From contig NW_020194685.1 of assembly GCF_002865645.1 (NCBI RefSeq), positions 1,761,363 to 1,825,362 of the forward strand: a stretch of DNA of 64,000 nucleotides, written 5' to 3'. This DNA is from Hyaloscypha bicolor E. Lineage: Eukaryota > Ascomycota > Leotiomycetes > Helotiales > Hyaloscyphaceae. Below, piece by piece: positions 47,701 through 61,137 of this stretch. The notes beneath the pieces were generated by a model. It saw only the letters and a list, made by a program, of their open reading frames with translations. It was not told the DNA's origin and searched no databases. Every line of letters starts with the position of its first letter. Position 1 is the first letter of the stretch. The translations under genes were made by a program, and so were the position numbers.

Positions 47701-50296
47701 TGGCTTAATAAAGCTTTATTATAGGTTCTCTTTAAGGAAATACTTGATTTCCTATAGCTTATAAATTAATTATTAATAAAGCAGGAAATACCCTAGGCTT
47801 TCCGGGCCTTTAGGATTATTAATCTAAATCTTATAATTATATAATTAATATAGAAATAAAATATTTAATATATTTTTTAAAAAGATATTTATAAAATTCT
47901 TAAACTTCTCTAGTAAAACTCTTACTAGTTACTATAGCTTTATTTCTTCTGGCTATTACTTGCCCAAAATAAACTTATTCTTTTATTATAATTCTAGCTT
48001 TTTATTAATCTCGAAAAATAATATTATAAAAAAAAGATTCTTCTTTTTTTATAGGTTTATTTAAAAAGCAGCTAGTAAGATATCTATAATATTAATTATA
48101 AGCCTTAACTAGATCTTATAGCTTTCCTTTAAATAGTATAGTCTTAATATTTTTATCTCTAGCTTAGGAAAAACTTCTATATTTCTTAAAGCCACTTGTA
48201 TTTCTCTATAGTATTAAACTTAATTCTTTTACTATATATAGCTTCTGGAGCCCGGTTTAGAAAAAGAATAAAAGGATTTCCTCTTTATAATCTAAGGTCT
48301 CTAGAACTTATCTATAGCTATAGCTTTATTTCTTTTATTTATATTTTCTTAGTACTAATTACTTTTCCCGGATTTCAAGTTCTTATATATAGTAATTAGA
48401 ACTTTATCTTAATTCTTCTTCCTAGGCTAATTATCTAGCCAGATTAACTTTCTATTCTTATAATTAATTAGAATACTAGTATTTATAAACTACTATTATT
48501 CTAAAATTATATTATATTTACCTAGCTCTATAACTAATATAGATACTAGAATCTTCTATTTATTAATTAAAAGTATAAGCTTAATATAGGTAAATAATAA
48601 ATATAGCCTGCTTATTATTAAATTCTCTTATATTATAGGATAATATTAATTAAATAAATTTAATATCTAGAAATTATTTAATTATTCTTATAAACTTGAA
48701 ATTAATAAAAGTATATCTATTTACTCCGGTATTAATAAAAGAAGAAGTCTTAATATCTAATTTATTATTACTAACTATATAAGAAAATATAAATACTTTA
48801 TCTTTTAGTAGCTAGCTCAAATTAACTTTTATTATATTTATATAATATAGCCTTAAAAAGAAAACTTCCTTTAAGGGTTTTTATTTCTCTATTTTATATT
48901 TTTAAATAGCTTACTTATAATAAGGGCTACTAGCTTAACTACTAAAACTTATTTTATATATTTTATTTTAGGCTCTAGATAGTTTCTAGATATATAACTA
49001 AATCTGTTATAATTATAGTATTTAAGATTAGAAAATTCGGGCTTTAAAATAATAGGGTTATTTATTATTAGAGTCTTAAAAGCAGGCCTTATATAAGAGA
49101 TACTTCCGGGGTTTGGTTTATTTGTATTTTTATTAGCTTTTTTAAATACCTAGTTTTTCTTTTTATAATAAGCTCGGATTTACTAATTATTTATAATATA
49201 ATACTATATAAACTCTATAATACGGATAATAGGGTTATTATAATATATAGTTATAGTTTCTTAAAGCTTTTAGGTAAGCTTATTATTTAGATTATTTTTA
49301 AGGTCTTATAGATTAATATTTTTATCTATTATATATTTTAGAAATAAAATATAGAATTTCTAGAAAATCTAGCCCTTTTTTATAAATAGTTCCTTAATTA
49401 TTTACTAAGTATTATACTTCTTATTCGGGTTATTATATAGCTTCTCTAGATAAATATATAGTTCTCTAATAATCTTATATATATATTAACTATTCTAATT
49501 CAAATAAAAAGAGATTAATATAAGAATATAGCTACTTATATAGCCAGATATATAAATAATTTTAAGGTTCTCTATCTAGTAAATATTAGAGTTATTATAG
49601 AACTTATTCTTAATCTAAACTAACTAATTATTAAAGATAATACTATTCTTAGTTATATCTTTAAAGATAAAAGAGTTAGGAAATTTAACTAAATATTTAT
49701 TTTCTAGAATAGAGAAATTAGTTATTTCGATAAGCTATATAATAAGCTTTTTAATAATAGCTTTATTCTTTTATAGAACTTGCTTAGTTTCTCTTAGCTA
49801 ATTATAATAATTCTTATTATAGGCAAGAATATTATACGTTTTTATAATTAGCTTAATAACCTCTTTATATAAAGCTTTAGGATTCTAGAATAATTCTTGG
49901 AACTCTGTCTTTAATAAAGCGGGTTTCTTTTTCTTTTCTACTCTTTAAAAGAAAATATCTCTCTTATTTTAAGTATTAATAAAATACTCAGACCTCTTAG
50001 AAAACTTAATAAGAGGCTCTAGTTTACTTTCTAGTAATATACTAGTAGTATTTTATATTATAGCTTCTTCTAACTTATCTAGTTATTTCAGAACTTGCTT
50101 TCTTATATTTTCTTTAATAGTAAGATTACTAGCCTATTTACTTATCTGGCCGGTTTAGGGCTTTCTTTTATTCTGGTATTAGTTAACTAGTATAAGAGTA
50201 GCTATAGTATATTATATCTATACTTATTAAAAACCAATTAGGTAAATATTATTTAAATTCTTTATAGAATTAAAAAATAGAAAAGCTTTGAATTAT

Positions 50297-50562
50297 ATTA
50301 TAAGTATAAGATCTAGAGTCTAGAAAATATAATTAGACTATTTCTATTTTAATAATTTAAAGCTAAAGAGAGAAAAGAGTCTTAAAGAAGCCTCGGATCT
50401 AAATAATTACAGGCTATATATAGGCCTATATACTAGTTTAAGCTCGGAGTTATATATAACTATTAGATAATTATAAATACCAGATATCTTATTTAGATAC
50501 TAGATATCTTACTAGTTCTAATCTAACTTCTACTAGTACTATATATTATAATAACTATAATA
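50297..50562 (-). repeat. 5' LTR of Gypsy E (266 bp)
   Basis: Same length as its partner. Differences are mostly C/T and G/A, consistent with RIP. Confidence 0.88.
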
Positions 50563-51930
50563 ATAATAGTTTTAATAAAATAAATAATTTAGTTAAATAA
50601 ATTCTATAAAATAATTATAAAGCCCTATTTTTATAAGTTTTCTATAAGTAAATTAAATTAAATAATACTAATTTTATTATAGAAAATAATTTATTATTAT
50701 ATTATAAATAATTTATAATATTAGGGAAATAGTTATATATAAATTTAATTTATAAAACTTATAACTAAGTTTCTATAATATATTTTAATAAAAATAAAAT
50801 ATATAAATTATTATAGTTATAATATTACTAAAGAAATATATAATATAATATTATTTAATATATTTATAATTACTAATTATATAAATAAATAAATATCTCA
50901 AGAAATAAAACTTCTAATTTATTTTATTCTTTACTAGTTCTAGACTATTTATAATAATATATTATAATAAATTTTAAATTAATATCTAGCTTAAAATCCG
51001 GTTATAATACTATATATATTATAATTAATTAATTAAATAAATAAGCTATTTCTATATTTTATTATAAAATAATTATAATAAAAAATATAATAAAAATATA
51101 TCTTTAAATTATTTATTATTATTATAGCTCTTTTATTTCTATTATTTCTAATTATAGTTTATAATTTATATTAGTATTCTAAAAAAAGTTTAATAGAATT
51201 CTAAATATAAAACTAAAGCTATTAATAATATATTACTTATAAATTAATAAATAAATAGAAATTATAAACCAATATATTAATTAATAATTATAATTATATA
51301 TTATATATTATTAAAATAATTAATTATATTTAATTAATTTTTTTATATAGTTTTATTAGTATATTTCTATATAAACTCTTTAATAAAAGGCTTTTATAAA
51401 GTTTTTTAACTAGTTAATTCTAATAATTATATCTTAAAATAAACTAAATAAAATAAAAACTTAATAAATTATTAGCTAAATAGAAAATATTATAAAAAAG
51501 AATAGAAAAAATATAAAAAAATATATATATATTAATAAAGAAATAGAAAATATAATATTCTAGTTATAAGCTAGATTACTAAATAGCCGGGCTATATCTA
51601 ATACTATATTAAATTAATAATTTCTATAAAGTTAAATTATTTAAAAGTATTAAAATTTATAATATATTTTCTTTTAATTATTTATATAAAACTATTAATA
51701 ATCTATTATCTAGCTATAAAAATATATTACTATTACTAATTCAAGTAATAATAAACCAAAAATATAAAATATAAAATATTTTAATATTAAAAATAAAATA
51801 AAATAAAATAAGCTTTTATATAGAATTAATTAGATTAGATATAATAAAGACCTTAATTAGTATTCGGCTTCTAATCTAAAATATCTTTTCTATAAGCTAT
51901 AAGATTATTATTTAACTAATTAATAATAAT
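50563..51930. other. Old degraded AT-rich repeat DNA between E and D
   Basis: No reading frame, LTR or assignable family. Probably the right part of the element that E entered. Confidence 0.4.
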
Positions 51931-52204
51931 TATTATAGATATAATATTTAGAATTTAGAAAGTAAAATAAAAGATCTTTTATAAAAATAATTTAAAGCTA
52001 AAAAAGAAAAAACTAGAATATAAGAGGCTATAAAAAAATATATATATTCTATAATATACTAGTTTTAAAGAAGCTTAGCCTTTTAAATATCTCTAGTATA
52101 TTTCAAATATACTTCTCTAATAAAGTAGCTATATTATATATATCTAGAAAATATCTAATATTTAACTAGATATTTCAAATATTAGATATCTAAAAATTAT
52201 AATA
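51931..52204 (-). repeat. 3' LTR of Gypsy D (274 bp)
   Basis: Reverse complement of the C LTR family; its length equals the 39197-39470 copy exactly. Confidence 0.85.
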
Positions 52205-54822
52205 TTACTTTTTTTTCGAAATAAGCTTATTTCCGAGCTTTATAAAAGCTATTAATTTATCTAATTTTATATTATTTTCTTTTCTAAAATAAACTAATAT
52301 CTTAAATATAAATATTATAGATAAAAGACTAGTATTTTTAATATATAACTTAGAAAGATTTATTATTATTATTTATATAATCTAGCTAATATTATAGGTT
52401 TTATAAAAATTCTAGTATATTAATATTATTATTATAAAAGCTTTATAGAATTAGAAAACTATTATTTAGTATTAAAGCTAAATATTAAACTAGATTCTTA
52501 TTTTATCTAACTTACTAAATTCTATACTTTAGCTTATTTCTTATTAGTTTAACTATAATAATCTATTTAATACTATATTTTTATTTACTATTTTCTAGTA
52601 TTAATAAAGATAATTCCGGATTTATTTAATTTAATAAAGAATTCTAAAAGTTTTTTTATAGCTTTTCTATATAGAAAACTCAGTATATCTTTATAGTTTC
52701 TAGTAATTTTAAAAGAAATAAATAGCTATATTATTCTAGAATTTTAAATAGGTTCTTTATTTAGTTTTTTAGCTTCTGGTTTAAATAATTAGATTTCTAA
52801 TATTTTATAGTAATTTATATTTTATTTTCGACTTTAAAATTAATTAAATAATAATATTTACTAGCTTATATTATATATTATTTCTATATTTATTTTATAT
52901 AGTTTTAGGTAAATTACTATAATTTATATAATTAATTTATTAATATTTTAGCTTTATTTCTATTTAGTTTCTTTTTAGATAAGTTAGCTTTAATAAAAAA
53001 GTTCTAATCTAGAGAAATATAAGACTTATAGCCCTTTTTAGTTATAAATAGAGACTAGCTAATAGTTTTATACTAAAGAGAGGCTTATTAATAATTAATT
53101 ATAGTAATTTATTTATTTTAGTTATTTTAATAATAATTAATATATAAATATAATTACTAATTAAAATACTAATTAATAATCTCTATTTATTTATTTATTT
53201 AGAAATAATTAGCTATTAAGAACTTAAGCTTTATATTAATTCTTATATAGAATTCGTTTTAAAAATTAAATATAAATTAAAATTTCTAATTTAATATAAT
53301 TATTTCTAAAATATTTATTTAATATATTATATAAAATAAAAATAGAAATATTAATTACTTAGCTATAATTATATCTTATATAGGAATTATAATTAGATAC
53401 TTAGATAAGTAATTTATAAATATAATAATTATATTATAGCCTGATTTATTTTCTAAATAGTTTTTAAAGTTTATAATAATATATTACTAGAAATAATTAG
53501 AAACTAAAAAAATAAAAAAACGAATTAGGCTTCTTATTTCTAGATATATATAATTTCCTATAAGTATAATAATTACTATAATATTAATTAATATCCTTAT
53601 TTATAAATAGCTAGTAATATTATTTCTTTAGTAGCTAATAGAGCTTTATATATTTAAGATATCTAGAAAAGAGTTTATTATATATTTTATAAATTAGAAT
53701 AGTTTATAAAAGTAATTCAAAAGTTATTTTATTCTTTATAATATAAAATCTTTTATAATATAAAAGAAAACTATTTTATAATATCTAGATACTACTTTTA
53801 GTTTAGGCTATTATATATAGCTTTTCTAGATCTAGTAATATATAATTATTCTATAGGATTTTATTTATAAATTATAAACTACTATATTTAGTAAAAGCTT
53901 CTAATAATACTTTTATAGGAGCTATTATAGTAAAGTTTACTAGTAAAGCTTCTAAGAAAATATCTTTTTCTAGAAGAATTATATTTCTAATATAAGTATT
54001 TTTCTTTAAAAAGTCTTTAATATATATTTAGTTTTTAGAGCCAAATTTCGAATTAAATAAGTTAATTTTATAAAGTATTACTATAAGCTATAAGTTATAA
54101 ATAATCTCTAAATTAATTTTATTTTTAGGAAAAAGTATTTAAATTTATAGATTTTTTTTGATCTAGTTCTAAATATCTATTTTATTTTATTTTTATAATA
54201 AAATATTTATTTAATTTTCTAAAATAATATATAAGTTTAAAATAATAATAAAATAAGAATTTAGTTTATTTAGCTTATTAAAAAAAGAACTTTTTAGTAA
54301 TTATAAAGTATTTTAAGATATAATAATTAGAATAGATCTTAAAAGAAATATTCTAAAAGCTCTTTAGTTTAGCTTTTTATTTTTTTAATATTTATATTAT
54401 AATAAATATTTCCTTATTATATATATTATAATTAAGCTTTACTAAAAGTATAGTTTTAGAAAAATAAACTATAGAATATTAAAGGCCTATTTTTAGATTT
54501 TATTAAAAGAATAGGCTAGTAATTATTTCTTTAAATATAATTATTTTTATTATTATAGGCAGATCTGAATTATAATATTATAAAACTAGAATAGAAATTA
54601 TAGTTTCTTTTAAATAACTAAAAGCCTTTTAATATTATTTAAATTATTTAAAAAAAAAAATCTTTTTTATAAATAAAATAAAAAATCTAGTAATTTATTT
54701 ATACTTTCTAATAAAGTATTTATAGAAGTTATAGAAACTAAGAAAGAATTATATATTCTTAATTATTTTTAAAGATTACTAGTTATATATTATTTTAACT
54801 TTATTAAAATCTATTTTAATAT
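51931..54822 (-). mobile_element. Truncated Ty3/Gypsy element D (same family as C)
   Basis: Begins with an inverted C-type LTR (51931-52204) and continues into a minus-strand pol related to C. The pol breaks off within the RT at the equivalent of about 36540-36550 in C, where the Copia LTR begins. It is more degraded than C. The gag half and the other LTR are absent from the window. Confidence 0.78.
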
Positions 54823-55125
54823 TAGTATTAGTATAGCTGTTTCTTTGAGAGTCATATATATAGTTACGGGATACGAGATACGGGATATAGGTAATAGGAT
54901 ATAAATAATAGGATATAGGATACAGGATATGGTTATATAACCTCGTATCTTATTAGTAACTCGACTAGTAGACTAGATCTCTTTAGGCTTAATAGATTTA
55001 GAAATTATATATTAATACTATAATACTATAATTCCTACTTCTAAATAATAATAACTTTACTAATTATATATAAATAGTATTCTATAACTTATATAATAGT
55101 ATTATATATTACTAGTAAACCAATA
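54823..55125 (+). repeat. 5' LTR of Copia (303 bp)
   Basis: Starts TAGTATTAGTATAGCT and contains degenerate GGATA(C/T)GGGATA repeats. It ends AACCAATA, where the 3' LTR has AACCGACA, a RIP-type difference. Confidence 0.9.
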
Positions 55126-58100
55126 CTAATTAGTTTATATATATAGATTAGAGAAGATTTTAGATTAGTCCTAAAAGTATTTAGTAGCCTAAGACAAATC
55201 TAGTCTATTCTATATTAAAGGGAGAAACTACTTATTAACTTTATAAAAGTATTCGATAACCTATAGAGAAGATATCTAGCTTTTACTAATTAATAAGTAG
55301 TTAGCTATTTGACTATCTATTTATTTAATTTCTATTATCTTTTAAAACCAACTTCTTTTGGCCCTAAGACTACCTTTTTAGAAACCATCTTTTCCACTTA
55401 TATAATACCTATATTTATAGAACTCTTTCTCCGGAATATATACCCTATATATATCCTTAAAGCTATTTAACTACTACTTCGATTTTACTATTAAATCGAG
55501 TCCTTTAAGCTTTAGATCCTCCCGGAATTATAATATTTTACTTTCTAAATTTCTTATTATAGACGAAATATTTAAGGGCGAAATATTTACTTTAATATCT
55601 ATAATATTTCTAGGTATCTGGAATATCTAATATCTGAACCAAATATCTGGATACCTTTACTACCGAACTCTTTCTATAAACCTATTACAAACTACCTTAC
55701 CTTTAAACTTCTTCTACTACAAATTATATATATATATTAGGGAGAACCTGAACTCGGTTTAGTATAGATACTAATAAGGGAAAGAAACTAATTAAGAAAT
55801 AGAAGGACGGTATTAATCTGGTAATTATAATAAAGGCTAAACTTTAGGAATATATGACTACTAAGATATATTAGTATATCTTATATAGGAAAAGCAATAA
55901 TAATCTATAGGATCTATTCCAGGATAACTTCAAAAACTTTAATACTATAGTATATAGTCTAATTAACTATATACTTATATAAAATCTTTAAGCCTAACTT
56001 TAATATAATAGTATCTATATTAAATAGAACTATAGAAACCTTACTATTATATAATTCTTTATTAACCTTACTTAAAAAGAGATAAAGAGTATATAGAACG
56101 AAGCTAATATTATTAATAATAATCTAATTAGAACGGATCTTCTTTAGAGACCTATTATATCGGTTTATCTTATTCTAGATAGAACTGGATATAAGGAAAC
56201 CAGATAATCTCAGTTAAGAAATCAAGCTATCTATTTACCTCTTCCAAATTAAAGCTATCTACTACTTCTATTTTTACTACTACTAGTATTACTACCGAAT
56301 CTGAACTACTATTAATTAGTACCTACTATTTCTACTAGGAAGTTTATTAGGGAAGTAGTAAAAATATATTCTAAAGTATAGAAGTATAATAAAACTAATA
56401 GTAGTTTCAATTATAAACTTACTATCTTCCTTAATATCTACTAATATATAGAGCTCCTAGAAAAGGTACTAGTAAGAGCTTTTCCTACTATATTAAAGGA
56501 ACTAGTATAAGACTACTTCTATAATAACTAGCTCTCGAACCGTATATATAAAGAGGCCTATATAAATATCTATAGCTTCTTTAAAGGCCCCGGTTTCTAT
56601 TATCGAAATTTAGACAAATGGAATACTACTACCTTAGTAATTATAATAATAAAGGACCCTAAAAAGACAATATTTAAGCTTATCTAAATACTAATTAATA
56701 ACTTATATAAATTATAGTATAGCCTTATTTCTGTCTTATAAAATACCGAATTCCTATATAATAAGATTATTACCTCTTATTAAGGCTTACTAGTATACCA
56801 ATATATAGTCTCAGACTCTCCTAATAATCTCGACTAGCTTATTAATAAGCTCTAATTATCTATTATTATTTATAAAAAGAAGTAATAAATTACTACCGAA
56901 ACCTATTTTACTAATTAATAATACTATTCTTAAAACCCTCTAAACTATTATTCGTCCGGAAATCATTAATATAGACACAGCTATAACTTTAGAACCTATA
57001 ATAACTATTTCAAGTCCTATAATTATAATAAATATATTCCAAAGTTATATTTTATATATAAGAAACCCGAATACTACTTATAGAAGTATATATCAGAGAA
57101 ATAAGAGGCCGAGAAGACTCGATTTAAAAATAGAAACATTTACTAATTTAGATCCCGAAATACCTGTAACTTTAATAAATGCTTTAGTAGTACTTATATA
57201 TAATATATTACTGAATTCGAAAGAGAAAAGAATAACGAGAGTAATAAAGATAAACTAGTAAGTAATGCTTTTAAAGCCTTACTAGTAGAAACGGATAAAG
57301 GAGAGAAATATTACTTTAATTCCTATTTTATTTCTATTAAGAGCTTTCTAGCCGCTCCTATAGCCCCTGCTCCTGCTATTTCTATAACTAATACCCTTAT
57401 AGATAATCTCACTTCCCTTTCTCTTATATACCAGATAATAGGCGAAAACTATACCTTAGAGCCTATTAAATAGATAGAAAATACCCAGATATTTATAGTT
57501 AATAGTATATTAAGATATAATACTTACTGTTTTTATAGAATTATAATTAATACCGGAGCCTTCAGATTCTCAATTACTGGATCTAACTAATTCCAAGCTT
57601 TATAATAGACTAATAATAGTATTAAACTTAATAAAACTACTAAAGGTTAAGTTAATATCTAGTTTAGTATCGGATCTATATCTTCTATTAGATCTATAAT
57701 AGTAAGAATACTAATTAGACAAGTATAATTCTATATTATACCTATAAAGACTTTATTCCTACTTAGCTTGGCTAATATAAATAAGCTAGGAATTTACTTT
57801 AATAATCTTACTAATTATCTTATTACTTCTAATAGACGCTTTATACCTATAGTATAATGTTTTGAATACTCTTTCCTGCTTTGGAATACTACTCTATAAA
57901 GCTTTATTTCCGAATTCTTTACTTATAACCCCTGCTTTTTTATAGAGGTTAAATTATAATATCTATACTACCGTTTTAGTTATTTATCTATTAGTAAGCT
58001 TTAAAATATATTAGAATAAGCAGGCTATAATATTAATATAAAAGCCCTTAAATACCTTATAAAGTACTATAAGTAATACCAGAAATTCGGATAATTACCG

Positions 58101-60630
58101 AAATAATTTAAGTTTAACCTAAGAGATAATATTAGCTTTAACTATTCTATTATTATTAATATTTTCTATATTTCCGGTAAGTCTATATTTTATATTATTA
58201 ATAAAGGTACTAGATATTAAGCCGGCTAATAGCTTCAAAATATTAATATATTATATACTTAGGATACCTTAAAGTAGTATTAGATTAATACCTATTTAGG
58301 CTCTTCTAATTAGATTATAGCAGATATTGGAAAGCAGTTTACTAGTAAGAAGTTTGCTTAGCTTGCAAATACTATAAGAACCAAGGTTAAAATCGTCTCT
58401 ATAGAAGCTTATAGTTCCGTCGGAATTATAGAATACTACTATAGTCCGATTTAATATACTTACCTTATTATTATAGCCGAAATTAATAGAATTAATAAGG
58501 ATATTATACTTTAAATAGCTTTTAAGGCTATTAATAATTCTACTAGACCCGATAGTATTATCCTAACTCTCTTGGTTTATAGTACTTTATCCCGAATAAC
58601 CGAATATAATATTCTATTACTAACTATATTATAGCAATTAGTAGTATTCAAAAAGGTAATAGTAGAAATTTAGAAGCTTTGAGCTAGATATTAGATTACA
58701 AATATCCTAAATATCCGAAATAGTCCTAGTACTACTAATATCTATAAACTTCTCTTGAATTCAGATATTTTTATATAGTATAAAGGGAATACCGGTTAAC
58801 CTAGTAATTAGAATAGGCCATATAAGCTAGTAGCCGTTAACGGAGAGGACTGTATACTAGCTCTACTATACAGTAATACTACCTTCCGCTTAACTTCCGT
58901 AAAGCCCTTTTATATAGGGAATATTAAGGTTATTACTAATGGCCCCGAACCTGAACCTGTTTCCAAATTCTATAGTAAGGCCAAAGGTAATACAGGTATA
59001 ATTCCTCCTGCTATTCCCGCTATTTTACTAAAGTATAGTAAAGGATACCCTTATAAGAATCCGGATTTTATAGTATTTCTATAGGATAATAACCTATATA
59101 AGAACTCCTGTTAAGTTGAAGTTACTAGCCTTTTAGAAAAGGGTATATTTAAGATTATTTCCAGATCTCAGATACTAAAGGAGATATATATTTTTAACTC
59201 CCGGTTCGTTAATAAGATTAAGAATAAGGATATAGAGAGAGAGTTTAAGAAGTTAAGACTAGTTGTCCAGGCTTATAATAATAGTAAGAAATATATAATA
59301 TTAATATAATTGCCTATTATTTAATATATTAGCCAGAGAATTATCTTTAGTATTACTACTATAATAATAGATACTATAGAGCTATATTTATATAATATCT
59401 CACAAGCTTATATCTAATTAATAACCTTACTTAACCGTAATTTTTATATTAATTTATCTTATAAGCTTACTAGAGAGCTAAATCTGAATAATAATTCAGT
59501 TCTAAAGGTTATAAAACTACTATATAGTATACCGGAAGCTGGGAACTACTAGTTCAAGACTTATTATTCCTACTATATTAATAAACTTTCTATGAAATAG
59601 TTAACTTATAACCCTTGCCTCTTCTATAGCAAGTAACCCTTCGGAATCGTCGGCCTTTAAACTAATAATATCCTGTTTGTTAGAACTAACGATTTTGCAA
59701 AAACAGAGTAACTAAAACTCCAAGAGGCTAAGTTCTTGGCTAAGGAGTATAAATACCTTACTATTAATTACGATCTCAAGTTTAACGGAGGTATTATTTA
59801 TACGGATACTACTGGAATTACCCTTATACAGGAATACTAGTATAAAAACCTCCGAACCATTTCTATAAGAAATACTACTACTATAAGTAGTAGGGATACT
59901 ATTCGTTAAGATCTCTCTATTAAGGACTAATATATCGCCTAATATACTAGAGAAGTATATATTATATTAGTCTATTAACCAGAAGCTTTATATAACTTAT
60001 TAATTACTACTCAAGCTATTGAATCCTCGGAAACTAATATAAAGGTACTTAATAAATATATTTAATAGCAAATTGAGAATACTACTAGAGGACTGAGATT
60101 CGTAAAGCTAGTAAAGGAGTCCTTATATTTAATTGTTTTTACAGATACTTTATTTGCAAATAATAGAGATCTCTCCTTCCAAATTAGATATATTCTAGTT
60201 CTAGTAGACGGAACTAGATATACTAATATTATTTACTGGTCCTCTACCAAATATAAGAGAGTTACCAGAAGCATTCTAGCTTCGGAACTCTATAATATAG
60301 CTTATGGCTTTAATATAGGCACTTTAATTAAATCTATAATTAATAAAATACTAGAAATAGAACTACTACTAGTAGTCTATACGGATTCGAAATCGTTATA
60401 CGAATACCTTATTAAATTGGGAACCACTCGAGAAAAGTATCTAATAATTAATATAATATGCCTCTGCCAGGTATACGAATAATAAGAGATTACAGAAGTC
60501 AAATAGATTAAGGGAGAATCGAATCCTGCCGATTCTATAACGAAATCAAAGCTAATAAACGCCCTCAAGTACCTAATTAATATGAATACTATATAATTAA
60601 ATATAGAGAAATGGGTCGAGTATAGATAAG
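55126..60630 (+). pseudogene. Copia gag-pol polyprotein, RIP-inactivated
   Basis: Readable in order on the plus strand: gag from about 55740; a Cys-rich gag segment about 56950-57110; protease about 57530-57585 ('IINTGAFRFSITG', ancestral DTGA); GAG-pre-integrase near 57950; integrase about 58310-58680 ('DIGKQFTSKKFAQLANTI', 'YSSVGIIEYY'); reverse transcriptase about 59215-59830 ('ISQAYI' region; TNNILFV at about 59665 for the usual DD motif); RNase H about 60125-60570 ('VYTDSKSLYEYLIKLGTT', 'IKGESNPADS'). Stops lie at former Gln/Arg/Trp codons. No activity is expected. Confidence 0.85.
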
Positions 60631-60834
60631 GCAAGAAATAGATATATGGGATAGAAGGATATTATGGGAGGGGAAGTTATATATAAAAGGCTATAGCCTT
60701 TGGTATATAACCAAAACCTCGGAAGCGATATAGATATATAGAGTATTTGGGAAATCTGGTACTAGGCCGGATTAGGGAATTTGTATATAATCGGAGAGAG
60801 ATACTGTTTTTCGCATTTTTAGAAAGTGAGTTTC

Positions 60835-61137
60835 TAGTATTAGTATAGCTATTCCTTTGGGAGTTACATATATAGTTATAGGATACGGGATACAGGATAT
60901 GGGCAATAGGATATAGGTAATAGGATATGAGATACGGGATATAGTTATATAATCTCGCATTCTATTAGTAACTCGACTAGTAGACTAGACCCCTTTAGGC
61001 TTAGCAGATTTAGGGATTACATATTAATACTATAATACTATAATCCCTACTTCTGAATAATAATAACTTTACTAATCATATGCAAATAGCATTCTACGAC
61101 TTATATAACGGTACTATATATTACTAGTAAACCGACA
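60835..61137 (+). repeat. 3' LTR of Copia (303 bp)
   Basis: Same length as the 5' LTR, less mutated, and ends in CCGACA, a canonical CA terminus. Confidence 0.9.

Larger units (their letters stand above)
44446..50562 (-). mobile_element. Ty3/Gypsy element E, complete with LTR pair
   Basis: Two 266-bp LTRs (44446-44711 and 50297-50562) flank 5.6 kb of minus-strand RIP-degraded gag-pol. Reverse transcriptase is at about 47560-46950 ('AKVYIKLDI', 'GLTNSFIIYQ..INNIF', 'YIKYLGFIISIKDIKIDSD' patterns), with integrase and C-terminus further left. YLDD appears as YLNN. The total of 6.1 kb is normal for the superfamily. The flanks are pure A/T, so a target-site duplication cannot be judged. Confidence 0.83.
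54823..61137 (+). mobile_element. Full-length Ty1/Copia retrotransposon, RIP-mutated
   Basis: 303-bp LTRs at 54823-55125 and 60835-61137 enclose a gag-pol in Copia order (protease, integrase, reverse transcriptase, RNase H). It is the best-preserved retroelement here. Total 6.3 kb. Gypsy D lies to the left and a truncated minus-strand Copia copy to the right. A target-site duplication is not evident (AATAT against ATTTA). Confidence 0.88.

Noticed and set aside
26228..60960. Scattered 60-85-codon open frames in the AT-rich block (for example 26228-26467, 37301-37486, 48196-48399, 60377-60634)
   Set aside because: They are antisense or shadow frames of RIP-mutated gag-pol genes, with Ile/Tyr/Leu-rich translations and no family similarity.
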